DNA from: Prunus persica
Taxonomy: Eukaryota > Streptophyta > Magnoliopsida > Rosales > Rosaceae
Reading direction: 5' to 3'
Length of the DNA: 64,000 bases
Assembly: GCF_000346465.2 (NCBI RefSeq)
Contig: NC_034009.1
Location: forward strand, 15,078,590 to 15,142,589
Shown here: positions 48,416 to 58,252 of the stretch, piece after piece
Numbering within the stretch: position 1 is the first letter of the stretch
Layout: each line of letters starts with the position of its first letter
The notes under the pieces: generated by a model
What the model saw: the letters and a program-made list of their open reading frames with translations, nothing else
What the model was told of the DNA's origin: nothing
The model's database searches: none
Made by a program: the position numbers and the translations under genes

Positions 48416-48705
48416 AAGATTAGCAAACTTGCCAGGTCGCTCACCGGCTTCAATGGGGCCACATCAATCACTGTTGGAACGATCGACCTTGACGTCCACT
48501 CACCCCCAGTGGTCTGCTCGCAAACCTTCATGGTCATCGACGAGATCTCCCCATACAACGGAATCTTGGGCTGTCCGTGGATCAGCAAGATCGAGGCCAT
48601 CACATCTGCTCTATCCAGTAATGCAAGCTGCCAACGAGGCACGAAGCGCTCCTAGCAAACAAGCAAGCTCGAACGAGAAGGGAGCTGCTACCCCACAATA
48701 GCAAT
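48416..48705 (+). pseudogene. Gypsy protease, second part
   Basis: Resumes the protease region interrupted by Copia B: LARSLTGFNGATSITVGTI, then SQTFMVIDEISPYNGILG and CPWISK. Downstream of about 48600 the frame degrades (stop near 48654) before the RT frame opens at 48708. Confidence 0.75.
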
Positions 48706-48707
48706 TA

Positions 48708-50363
48708 ATGAGCCAGGATCAAGGAGAGGGAATCCGCCCGGAAGACTCCCCTGAAAAGGGTTGGAAGTCTGAGGATTACGTTGAGTTAGTACCCCCTGAT
48801 CTTGGCCAGCCAGACAAAGAAGCGCAAATCGGCTCGCACCAGAATCCAAACAAGAAGGATCGAGAGGAGGAAATCAGCCCGGAAGGCTCCCTTGAAGAAG
48901 GTTGGAAGCCTGAGGAAGACGTTGAGTTAGTACCCCTCGATCCTAACCAGCCAGACAAAGAAGTGCAGATCGGCTCGCGCCAGAATCCGAACAAGAAGGA
49001 TCGAGAGAAGGGAATCCGCCCGGAAGGCTCCCGTGAAGAAGGTTGGAAGCCTGAGAAAGACGTTGAGTTAGTACCCCTCGATCCTAACCAGCCAGACAAA
49101 AAAGCGCGGATCGGCTCGTGCCTAAGCCCAGACGAGAAGGTGGAGCTTACCACCTTCCTCCAAAACAACAAAGACATGTTCGCGTGGTCACCATCTGACA
49201 TGCCTGGCATCGACCCAAACATCATCTGCCACCGCCTCCATGTCAACCCTGCCAGCAAGCCCGTGGTGCAGAAGAGACACAACTTCGCTCCCGAGCGAGT
49301 CGCGATCATTGAAGCCGAGATCGACAAGCTTCTAGCCACCGGATTTATTGAAAAGGTCTCCTACTCAGAATGGCTGGCCAACGTTGTTCTGGTGGCAAAA
49401 CAAGAAAAGGGCAAATGGAAAGTGTGCGTCGATTACACCAACCTCAACAAAGCATGCCCTAAAGACAACTTCCCATTGCCGAGGATCGACCAGCTCGTGG
49501 ATTCAACTTCCGGCAACCAGTTGCTCAGCTTCATGGATGCCTACTCCGGCTATAATCAAATTGTGATGTACGACGATGACAAGGCGAAGATCTCTTTCAT
49601 CATCGAGAGAGGGACCTACAGCTACAAGGTCATGCCCTTTGGGTTGAAGAACACTAGAGCAACCTATCAAAGGCTCGTGAATAAGATTTTCAATGAGCAG
49701 ATCGGCAGAACCATGGAAGTCTACGTGGATGATATGCTGGTCAAAGCCCCCAAGCGTGGAGACCACCTCAAAAACCTCGCTGAGGCATTCAGCCTGCTCC
49801 GCCAATACCGCATGAAGCTGAATCCAAGTAAATGCACGTTCGGTGTATCATCCGGCCGATTCCTGGGGTACTTAGTCACACAACGAGGTATAGAGGCACA
49901 CCCACGCCAAATTAAAGCCATTCTTGAGATGAAGTCACCTTCCACAGTGAAGGAAATACAAAGTCTGACGGGCAGAGCAGCAGCCCTCAACCGATTCCTC
50001 TCGAAGCCTACCGACAAGTGCAAACCATTCTTCAAAGCTTTGAAGAAGGGGCAAAAAGACAAGTGCGACGAGGAGTGCGAAGTAGCTTTCCAGAGTCTAA
50101 AGACCTACCTTACTTCACCTCCCCTGCTCTCAAAGCCAGTTCCTGGTGAAGACTTGTTCGTGTACCTGGCAGTGTCTAACTCGGCCGTCAGCTCAGCTCT
50201 CATCCGAGAAGAACTTGGGGCCCAACACCCGATATTCTATACGTCAAAAGCTCTCCTCGATGCAGAGACTCGCTACCCAAAATTGGATAAGCTCATTTTG
50301 GCCCTTATCGTTTTGCGAGAAAGCTGCGACCTTATTACCAAGCTCACTGAGTCATCGTTATGA
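48708..50363 (+). pseudogene. Gypsy reverse transcriptase and RNase H
   Basis: 551 open codons. A Glu/Pro/Asn-rich linker made of three 47-residue repeats (48726-49148) comes first. RT follows: GKWKVCVDYTNLNKACPKD, FPLPRIDQLVD, FMDAYSGYNQI, VMPFGLKNTRATYQRLVNK and the catalytic VYVDDMLVK (about 49718-49744). RNase H begins near 50090 (YTSKALLDAETRYPKLDKL). The frame ends at 50363. The usual next stretch (TDFPLRSILHSPDAS, MKWAIELS, YDLLYRPKTAIKAQAL) appears just after in another frame with a stop. Integrase is not found downstream. Confidence 0.88.
48726..49148 (+). repeat. Three-copy 141-bp in-frame repeat before RT
   Basis: Three tandem 47-codon units share EGWKPEEDVELVPLDPNQP-type sequence followed by DKE.QIGS.QNPNKKDRE. 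The third is the most diverged at its end. It lengthens the protease-RT linker without breaking frame. Confidence 0.88.
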
Positions 50364-50491
50364 CTGACTTTCCTTTGAGATCAATCCTCCACAGCCCTGA
50401 TGCTTCTCAGCGGCTCATGAAGTGGGCAATAGAGCTAAGCTAATACGACCTCCTCTACCGGCCAAAGACTGCGATAAAAGCCCAAGCCCTA

Positions 50492-51060
50492 CCTCCATTG
50501 CAGACAAGCTGCTCCCCGGAGCACAAACTCAATGGAGTCTTTTTCAAGCGCTATGTCCCTGACATACGCACACAGGCGACGAGCCTTACCTCCATTGCAG
50601 ACAAGCTGCTCCCCGAAGCACAAACTCAATGGAGTTTTTTTCATGCGCGATGTCCCCGACATACGCACAAAGGCGACGAGCCTTACCTCCATTGCAGACA
50701 AGCTGCTCCCCGGAGCACAAACTCAATGAAGTCTTTTTCAAGCGCTATGTCCCCGACATACGCACACAGGCGACGAGCCTTACCTCCATTGCAGACAAGC
50801 TGCTCCCCGGAGCACAAACTCAATGGAGTCTTTTTCAAGCGCTATGTCCCTGACATACACACACAGGCGACGAGCCTTACCTCCATTGCAGACAAGCTGC
50901 TCCCCGGAGCACAAACTCAATGGAGTCTTTTTCAAGCGTTATGTCCCCGACATACACACACAGGCGACGAGCTTTATCTCCATTGCAGGCAAGCTACTTC
51001 ACAAGTACAAACTCAATGGAGTCTCTTTCAAGTGCTATATCTTCCAAGTGCTATGTCTCC
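50492..51060. repeat. 97-bp tandem array, about six copies
   Basis: Unit starts are at 50492, 50589, 50686, 50783, 50880 and 50977, an exact 97-base period. Each begins cctccattgcagacaagctg. The last copy is diverged. The array begins directly after the end of RNase H (about 50490), where integrase would be expected. Confidence 0.92.
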
Positions 51061-51254
51061 GGACACACACTTACAAGATACAATGAGAATTGAAGTTCGA
51101 AAGACAACTGAAAATTCCATAACAAAGTGGCCAATCAGCCAAGTTCAACAAGAAGTAAGATGGTCAACCAAAGACCACTTATTGAAAGAAAATAACAAAG
51201 TTCAAAAATAGCAAAAATGAACTACAACTACTAGGGAACTTCAGCAGGTGACCC

Positions 51255-53023
51255 TTAGCCGATCACATCCTCAACTGCACTGGCAACAGCCTCATTCTGC
51301 CCAACCGGCACAACTTGCTCAACCGCATCGGCTGCCTGCTCCTTCGCATCCGCCTTAGCCTCATCAGCTGACCCACCTTGGCGTTTGTCTTCCTCAATTG
51401 CAGCTTCATCTGCTATATGCTCTTCAACTGCTTCTGCATCCACAACATCCACCTGCTCACTCTGAACGGGGGGCAGGTCAAGACCAGACTGCTCACCGTC
51501 ATCATCTTCGAGAGGGCAGCAAGGAGAAGCACCATTCTGGCAATCCAGGTATCCCAGCTTGTACGCATTAGCAGCCATCTCTTCCTTGGATGCCTCCATG
51601 GCTTCCACATGGGTATCAAACTTGACCAGCAGTTTGTCACGATCCTGGGCCAAAGCAGCATGCTTACGTTCGAGGCAGAAGTAGGCTTCCTTGCGTTCGA
51701 GCAGGGCAGCCATAAGAGACTTGAGTTCACCATCCTTTTGGCCAACAGAACTCTTGAGCACGGACATACTCTCCTTCATCTCGGAAATCCTCGCATCGTG
51801 GCAAATCCGCTCGTTCGAGAGCTTGTCAGTCAGGTCGGCATTTTTCTTCACCAGCTCATCGAGCAGGGCAGAAGAGGGGGCCACATCACGCGAGTTCGGC
51901 ATGGCCCCAACAGCAAAAACCATTCCTTTTTGAAGGTGATACATGACAGCTTCTTCTTGCTTATCCAAGGGAAGGCTCGAGAAAGCACAAAGGTCACCAG
52001 CTCGATACACGTGATCAACTAGCTTAGCGCAAGCAGATGGACTTGACAGAAAGCCTGTTTTCAGCAGACCAGACATGGGCTCGCCCCCAGCAGAGCTATC
52101 ACCAGTTCCCGGACTTGCAGTTCATGCAATTGGAGAACTCTTCGCTCGAGCAGATAACTCTTTAGCTCTTTTGGCTGCAACTTGCAACATTGAGTCAGCC
52201 CTGCGCTTGACTGTTCGTGGCCCCGCAGATGAGTCGTGGTTGCTAGGCAGAGGTACAGTCCTCTCAGCTTGATTCCCAGATCAGCACGGACGACCCAATC
52301 CTTGCTTCCCAGCGGCTTCCTTGCATGGCAGATCATGGGTCTTAGGCAGTACGGGCAAAGACTTGAGCAGAACTTCCCGAACCTCCTGCATGCCGTTGGC
52401 CTTCTTGCTATTCGCGCTGATGAAGCGTTTGATCCATGCAGATGAGGCAGGAGCAACTCCCATATGGGCCTTCTGAGCAGGCGAGACCTCCCTTGTAGAA
52501 GACTTGTTCGTGGCAAGAGAAGATCTCGGCTGCCTTCGCTGTGGAGACGTATCCACTGATCGTGAAACTGCAGCTTCATCTCGAGCAGAGCTACTGCACG
52601 TTTTCCCACCATCGGGGGACTCAGTTGATGACTCCTCCCGCATAACTGGCAAGTCACTTAGCTTCAAGCAGTGCGACTTCCACCTTTCAATATCTTCAGC
52701 AGGGGCAGGCCACCGACTTCCTTCCGATGTTCGCTCAGCAGCCAGCGCCATTCACGAAACTTGGCGGGGATGCTCAAAGCTTGTCGAACCTTCGTCATAT
52801 CTGGGTCGAGAACGAGCTTCTTTCGGATGGCATCATCTGCAAGCATGAGACAAAAGTTAGTCAGACACAACAAAGAATTCCATGGCAACAGTAGCAGATC
52901 AGAGGGATGCGACTTACCATCGCAGTAGGTGAGAGGAACGAGCGGACCATCGCCAAACTCCCCTTCCCATCTGCCGCTAACCTCCATCACATCCTTGCTC
53001 CGCACATGATCGCCTTGACTCAT
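51255..53023 (-). pseudogene. Antisense coiled-coil gene carried by the Gypsy element
   Basis: A minus-strand gene inside the plus-strand retroelement. Exon 1 is 52918-53023 (MSQGDHVRSKDVMEVSGRW). A GT-AG intron of about 81 nt follows (52837-52917), then exon 2 from 52836 (DDAIRKKLVLDPDM, then FREWRWLLSEHRKEVGGLP). Near 52690-52710 the reading shifts to another frame (AEDIERWKSHCLKLSDLP). That frame continues to the stop at 51255 with a single in-frame TGA at 52281-52283. The 273-codon part after the TGA (from the ATG at 52076) has a long coiled coil (ALLDELVKKNADLTDKLSNE, then MEASKEEMAANAYKLGY) and an acidic Ala/Glu-rich tail. Function unknown. Antisense ORFs are known from Tat-lineage elements such as Grande. 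Confidence 0.72.
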
Positions 53024-53285
53024 ACTGATCCTAGTTCGTGGCACAAAAAGAATAAGGAATTGAAGCAATTTGGATCAGCCACAAAAAAGATGACCCGAAC
53101 TGCCACTTGCTCCAGCAGCAGATCGCGCACCTCCAGCCCAGTTACAGCTGCACAGCCCGAGTAAAAAGCCTCCTCCACGCAGGAGCCCAATTCAAATAAG
53201 AAAGCCCAGTTGCAGTTGGATGGCCCAACGGTTAATCCACATCTCCTACATGCCGTCACACGCCACGCAGAAGCTGGGGGCCATT

Positions 53286-53938
53286 TGTGGGAACCTAATT
53301 AAATCAAAACCCTATGTCAAATAATTCCTTCCATTTGGGGATTATTTGACCTAATTGGAAATTATTCAATTTAATTGGGGATTACCCAATTAAATAGAAT
53401 ATTACCTAATCTGGTCGAGAATTAATTTTATTCCTACCCCAACTCCCAATTAAATGAGGAGTTACCTATTTAAGTTAGGAATTGATTTGATACCTACCCC
53501 AATTAGGGATTTGATTTACCCTAATGAATCAAATCCCTAATTAATCAAATCAATTCCAGATCGGGGAGGAATAATTCCTTTCCATCTACGAAATTATTCC
53601 TCTGAAACCCTAGCCTCTGAGACCACTATAAAAGGATGGCCACACACAAAGGTTAAGGTACGCCTAAATTCCTACTAAAACTCTGCATAAATTATTTCTC
53701 AAAAACCCTAGCCACCTCCTCTCTTTCTCTCTCACACACAAGGCTCCGGCCACTACACACGGCTCCGGCCACCAGGTTTTCCTTGAACTACCCTACCTAA
53801 CTTAGGCATCGGAGGGCCTTTGGCCAACATCCCCCGGGTGTGGTCCTTTTACTCCGATCTGTTTTGCAGGGAGAAAGAGAGGTGGAGAAGACGAAGGAAT
53901 CTTGGGCGAATATTCTCGTGGGAAAATTTGCTCCCACA
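53286..53938 (+). repeat. Gypsy 3' LTR
   Basis: 653 bp, the same length as the 5' LTR and about 97.4% identical by eye. Preceded by a purine-rich tract. Confidence 0.92.
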
Positions 53939-53943
53939 ATACA

Positions 53944-54760
53944 CTTATCACATATGATACTCTTGAGGCTCTTCTTTTGACAACTAAGCGATGAATGCTA
54001 GAACAAGTGGTCCCTATGCCTAACAATGGACTTGTGGCGTGTATGGCTACTCGAGATTACGGATCCTTTTGGAGAGTCTTCTACTTCGACTACCCCAAGA
54101 ATTATTTGTCAGACCTGTGGAAAAGATGGCCATCCTACTGTGGACTGTTTCCAGAGCATGAATATGGCTTACGAAGGTAGAATTCAGGTTCAGCACCTCA
54201 CTTCCATGGCCTTATCTCCTAGCACTATAACCCATCAAACAAATGGATCCTAGCTTCTTAAAACAAGTGCAAATGCGCACATCACTCCATATTTGCAAAA
54301 TATTTTGAATCCAAAGAAATACAATGGTAATGAAAAGGTTGGAGGTGTAGGTAATGCTTCTACTTTACAAATTTCTCATTTCGGTTCAACTACTGTTAAC
54401 ATTGATTCTTGCAAATTTTCTCTCAATGATATCTTACATTGTCCCACACCTTCTACCAACCTAATTTCTATCCATCGCTTTACTTCTGACAACCATTGTT
54501 ACATTCTCATTTTTCCTGATCGTTTTGTTGTGAAGGACCTCAAGACTCGGAAGGCGTTTTTCCAAAGGAGATGTGACAATGGATTGTATCCATTTCATAG
54601 TGGTTGGTGGCATCTCCAATAAACCATTTTGAACATTTGTAAGCACAAAAGTCTCTACAAACTAGTGGCATTTTCGTCTTAGTCATCTAGCAAGTTCAGT
54701 TGTTAGGTTTTCAATTTCCAATAAACAAGTGCCAATTAGTGGCAAGAAGTTTGGTAGTAA
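53944..54760 (+). pseudogene. Copia A gag end, zinc knuckle and pre-integrase remnants
   Basis: Continues the frame cut at 39881 (LITYDTLEALLLTTKR). A CCHC knuckle CQTCGKDGHPTVDC (about 54097-54140) follows. The protease-like region has the active site lost (SANAHITP remains), then STLQISHFGSTTVNIDS, FSLNDILHCPTPSTNLIS and a degraded GAG-pre-integrase stretch. It breaks off near 54760. Confidence 0.78.
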
Positions 54761-55950
54761 CATAAAATAAATTTGTAAAATACAACTTTAATTTAAATCA
54801 CAACCCCAACAATTTACAATAAAACCTCATAGTTTACAATGAAACAACAACACAACTTCCTAACAGAATAAGAATATGTGCAGCAGAAGATGCATAGGAT
54901 ACAGGTTTAGTAGGAATCCGGATTGGGATCTAAGCTTGAGTCGAGGTCAGAGTCGGAGTCGAAGTCAGGATCTGGGTCGAAATCATAGACAGATTCGGGA
55001 TCGGGGTGGGGGTCGTCATCGGGGTCATCAAAATAGGATCCTGATTCAGGATCGGGTTGGGGTCATTAAAAAAGGATCTTGATTCAGGATCGGGTTAGGG
55101 GTCGAAGTCTGCATCTGTAGGAACTGAGCCACCTGGGCACTCAACTCGGCTATGGTTGGTTGAGAAGGAGAGAAGAAGTCGGTGGTGCTACTTCCATGAA
55201 GTTTGGAAAAATCATCAACCCCCATAACAGAGACGGGGGTTTGAAACTAGAATCAACAATTCCAAAATTGCCACTCTGATACCACGCTAAACAATACAAA
55301 TTGACATGCAGGAAAGAATTGGAGCCTACATCAATACAACAGACATGAATGAGTAGGTGACACTTCAACACGATTTGAAATGCCTACACTTCTTAGATTT
55401 AGCTCAAATGTTGAAAGGTTATAGTCAAGACAAATATAAACAACTTTCATGAGGGGCGAGATGTCATTAGAGCACAGGAAAGCTATATTCAAGAGTGATT
55501 AAGTCAACATTAGAGTGAAACCAGCAGACAAAAAGAAAGAGAAGACTAGCACCTTGAAAACGATCTCAGGTAACTAGACATCTCCAATTCCCTTGAATTT
55601 TGGGTATGTCATGGCTATTAAACCAAGGAAAAAAAATTTATGAAGACTACTTCACCATAAGAGCAGTGGAAAATAGACATGCAAGGCCAATCCCGAGCCT
55701 TACACAAAGTACCAGGCTGTGACGAACAGTGGAAAATAGACATGCTTTTGAGGTAGCTACACTTCTTCGATTGGGCTATATTTTTTATATGTTCTAGAAG
55801 ACAAGCAGATGAACAAGTCTGAAGAAGGAAGCATTTCGTTTTGAGCTTAGGAGAAATGGGTTTCGAAGCATGCAACAGAATTGACGAGTTTGGAAGACTG
55901 TGAAGAGTTTGAGAGAGTTTTCTTTGGAAAATGGAAGAGAATGTGTAAAT
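54761..55950. other. Foreign insert in Copia A, probable TRIM/Copia leader on minus
   Basis: This unrelated sequence replaces the integrase region of Copia A. On the minus strand, GCGTGGTATCAGAGTGGCA (about 55268-55287) is a good initiator-Met PBS, followed by leader-like sequence and an acidic low-complexity tract made of GATCC/GACCC hexamers (about 54900-55110). No LTR pair was found. A 19-base sequence (cagtggaaaatagacatgc) occurs twice, near 55665 and 55729. Confidence 0.45.
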
Positions 55951-56221
55951 TGTAACATCCCACATCGACTAACGAAGAGTGGGTGATGTGCCTTATATGT
56001 ACGTGCCCGCCTCCATCTAGCACGAGGCCTTTTGGAAGCTCACTGACTTCGAAGTCATGGGAACTCTGAAGTTAAGCGAATTGGGGCTAGAGCAATCCCA
56101 GGATGGGTGACCCACTGGGAAGTTGCTCATGAGTTCTCAGAAACAAAACCGTGAGGGCAGAGAGGGAGGGCCCAAAGAGGACAATATGGTGCTACGGCGG
56201 AGTTGATCCCGAAATGTGACA
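55951..56221 (+). mobile_element. Cassandra LTR (5S rRNA-like TRIM)
   Basis: A 271-bp LTR starting TGTAACATCCCACATCG and ending CGAAATGTGACA. It contains the 5S-rRNA-derived promoter: box A-like gaagttaagcga (about 56069-56080) and box C-like ggatgggtgacccactggga (about 56101-56120). This is the hallmark of Cassandra TRIMs. No second LTR, PBS or matching TSD lies beside it, so it looks like a solo or truncated LTR. Confidence 0.85.
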
Positions 56222-56499
56222 TGATCAGATGTGGGAGATCAAAGAGGCAGGTGTCTCGTTTTCCTTGTCTTCATCCTTGCCACACCAGCACACGGGGGAA
56301 AACTAGAGGCTGAAATGTGTCATAACCTAAGTGAAACAACTTCAAAAACTTATTTGAGGTCCGAAAAATGCTATGAGCTCAACATCACCTCTATTATTCT
56401 TATGTAACAATCTCTCCTCCAAAATCAATCAGAATATTTTTCCAAAAATTCCAATCCTCACCATTTTGAGTCCAAAAATTTTCTTTTTCATGCAGATGG

Positions 56500-57984
56500 C
56501 TCCAACTAAAAATACAAATATTTTCAGGCGCTGACAGACTATGAGGTAAGAATTCAGTGTCTTGCAAACAAATTGGACTTGGACTCTTATCTCATGTTAA
56601 TCCAGTATGAATTTGCTGTCCAACAATGGGTATTTTAGATGAAAAGGAAGTTCGGTGGTTCAATCAAACAGTATAAAGCGAGATTGATTGCCAAATGGTT
56701 TTCACCAAAAAGAAGGTGTTGATTACACCCAGGCCTTTATTCCTGTTGTTAAACACAACATTATTTGGTTGATTTTGAGTTTGGTTGTTTCCAATCGATG
56801 ACATGTGCGCTAATTAGATGTTCAAAATGCTTTCTTGCATGGCTATCTTGTCGAGGAAGTATACATGTGTCAATTGGTAGGTTTTGTTGATTTTCAATTC
56901 CCACACCATGTTTGTAAATTGCAACGAAGTCTCTATCGATTAAGTCGGCGCCCAAGGCTTGGTTTCAACATTTTTCTGATTATTTGCTGGAGCTTAGTTT
57001 CCAAGAATCCAAATGTGACTACTCTATTTTTGTATATAATTAGAAAGGTGTTTATTTAGTCTTGCTGATCTACGTTGATGACATCCTCGTAACAGATAAT
57101 GATCAATCTCAAATTTCTCTTCTTATTCAGCAGCTTTGTACTTCCTTTTCCATGAAAGATTTGGGACGGCTACACTATTTTTTGGGCATAGAAGTTGTGA
57201 TTCCATGTACTTAACTCAATCTAAGTATGCTTTGGATTTGTTGTCTCATACGAAGTTCACTGTTGCCAAGCCGATTTCTACACCTACACCAACAGGTCAG
57301 AAGCTCAGATTCCGCGACTTATAGAAGCGTTGTAGGTGCTCTGCAATACCTCATCATCACCAGGCCTGATCTTGCATGTCTTGTAAACCAGGTCTGTCAA
57401 TTCATGCAACATCCTTCTTCCACTCAGTGGTCCACTATGAAGAGGATTCTGTGTTACTTGAAGAGTACATATGATCATGGATTGGTTTATCGTCATGGTG
57501 ACTTGCAACTTAATGCCTTTTCTGATGCGAATTATGCCAACAATCCAGATTCGCGACACTCAACTGGTGGTTTCTGCATTTATTTGGGCAAGAATATAAT
57601 CTCGTGGAGTTCTAAAAAGCAAAAGATTGTGTCTCAATCAAGCATAGAAGCTGAGTATAGGCAGCTTGTGCATACTGCTGCGGAATTGTCTTGGTTTAGC
57701 TCTTTATTTCGTGATATGGAGTTGTCCCCCTCCTCAAATTTGGTGTGACAATGTGTCATCGCTTGCCATGGCTTCTAATCCTGTCTTCCATTCTGGAACC
57801 AAAACTTTGGAGGTTGATTATCAATATGTTCGCGAAAAATTCACTTGTGGTGAACTGCTTGTTCATTGTGTTTGTTCTCAAGATCAGATTGTTGATTTGT
57901 TTACCAAAGGGTTGTACATGATGCGTTTTAATTACTTGGTCTCCAAGCTTCCAGTTCTTCAACGGCCTATTAGCTTGCGGGGGA
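56500..57984 (+). pseudogene. Copia A reverse transcriptase and RNase H remnants
   Basis: Recognisable but frame-broken RT: KQYKARLIAKWFS, LDVQNAFLHGYLVEEVYM, LIYVDDILVTDND (catalytic YVDD near 57070) and DLGRLHYFLGIEV. The RNase H region is better kept (YRSVVGALQYLIITRPDLA, AFSDANYANNPDSRHSTGG, IISWSSKKQKIVSQSS), ending at QIVDLFTKGLYMMRF. Several stops and shifts mark it as dead. Confidence 0.85.
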
Positions 57985-58252
57985 TGTTAGACAGATGTTA
58001 TATGAGCATTCAAATTCAAAATGTTTACTTGATGTGGATAAGAAGTCCTAGTCCATTGGGACGTCTTTGAATTGTGTTGAGATAGGTTGTCTTTTGATTT
58101 TCAAATGTATAGATGGTTTCCTTGTAAATAAGGATTTGATGTAATCTATGTATTGGTTTTAGTTGAACATATCAATATAAATATTGCTGCTCCATCGTGT
58201 TAGATGGTATGCAAAGCTCACCAACATTCTCTTGAGCATCTATTGTTTTACA
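57985..58252 (+). repeat. Copia A 3' LTR
   Basis: Starts TGTTAGACAG after a purine tract (ttgcggggga) and ends TTGTTTTACA. Its last 50 bases recur at 37200-37272. Confidence 0.8.

Larger units (their letters stand above)
39887..53938 (+). mobile_element. Ty3/Gypsy LTR retrotransposon with antisense gene and no integrase
   Basis: A 14-kb element with 653-bp LTRs and a perfect ATACA duplication (39882-39886 and 53939-53943). Order: LTR, PBS-like TTGGTGCTTTCATTGAGAG, gag, protease (split by Copia B), RT and RNase H, a 97-bp tandem array, an antisense coiled-coil gene, a purine tract (agaagctgggggccatt) and LTR. No integrase motif (HHCC or DDE) was found. RT type, gag layout and the antisense gene suggest the Tat/Ogre side of Gypsy, by comparison with what I recall of Grande-like elements. 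Confidence 0.9.
37198..58252 (+). mobile_element. Decayed Copia element A, host of further insertions
   Basis: A plus-strand Copia element broken by later insertions. The 5' LTR is reduced to about 75 bases (37198-37272), matching the 3' LTR tail (gcaaagctca.caacattctc, then ttgagcatctattgtttta) with an internal duplication. A degenerate PBS (tgtatcaggcc) follows. Gag, zinc knuckle, protease-region remnants, RT and RNase H follow in order, with stops and frameshifts. The 3' LTR is 57985-58252. Integrase is absent, its place taken by unrelated sequence and a Cassandra LTR. Confidence 0.82.

Noticed and set aside
48776..49339. 187-codon minus-strand ORF with internal repeats
   Set aside because: It is the shadow of the three-copy linker repeat of the Gypsy RT frame.
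50498..51211. 237-codon ORF as a protein-coding gene
   Set aside because: It is built from the 97-bp tandem array and starts at a TTG in the frame set. It is kept as a finding, not annotated as a gene.
51378..52022. 214-codon plus-strand ORF in the Gypsy 3' region
   Set aside because: It is opposite to the better supported coiled-coil frame and lacks any integrase motif.
52061..52657. 198-codon minus-strand ORF
   Set aside because: It is an alternative frame over the antisense gene; the frame running to 51255 is continuous with the coiled coil, while this one has no motif.
56041..56125. A 5S rRNA gene
   Set aside because: Only promoter-box-like parts match and they lie within an LTR with TG...CA ends; it is a Cassandra LTR.
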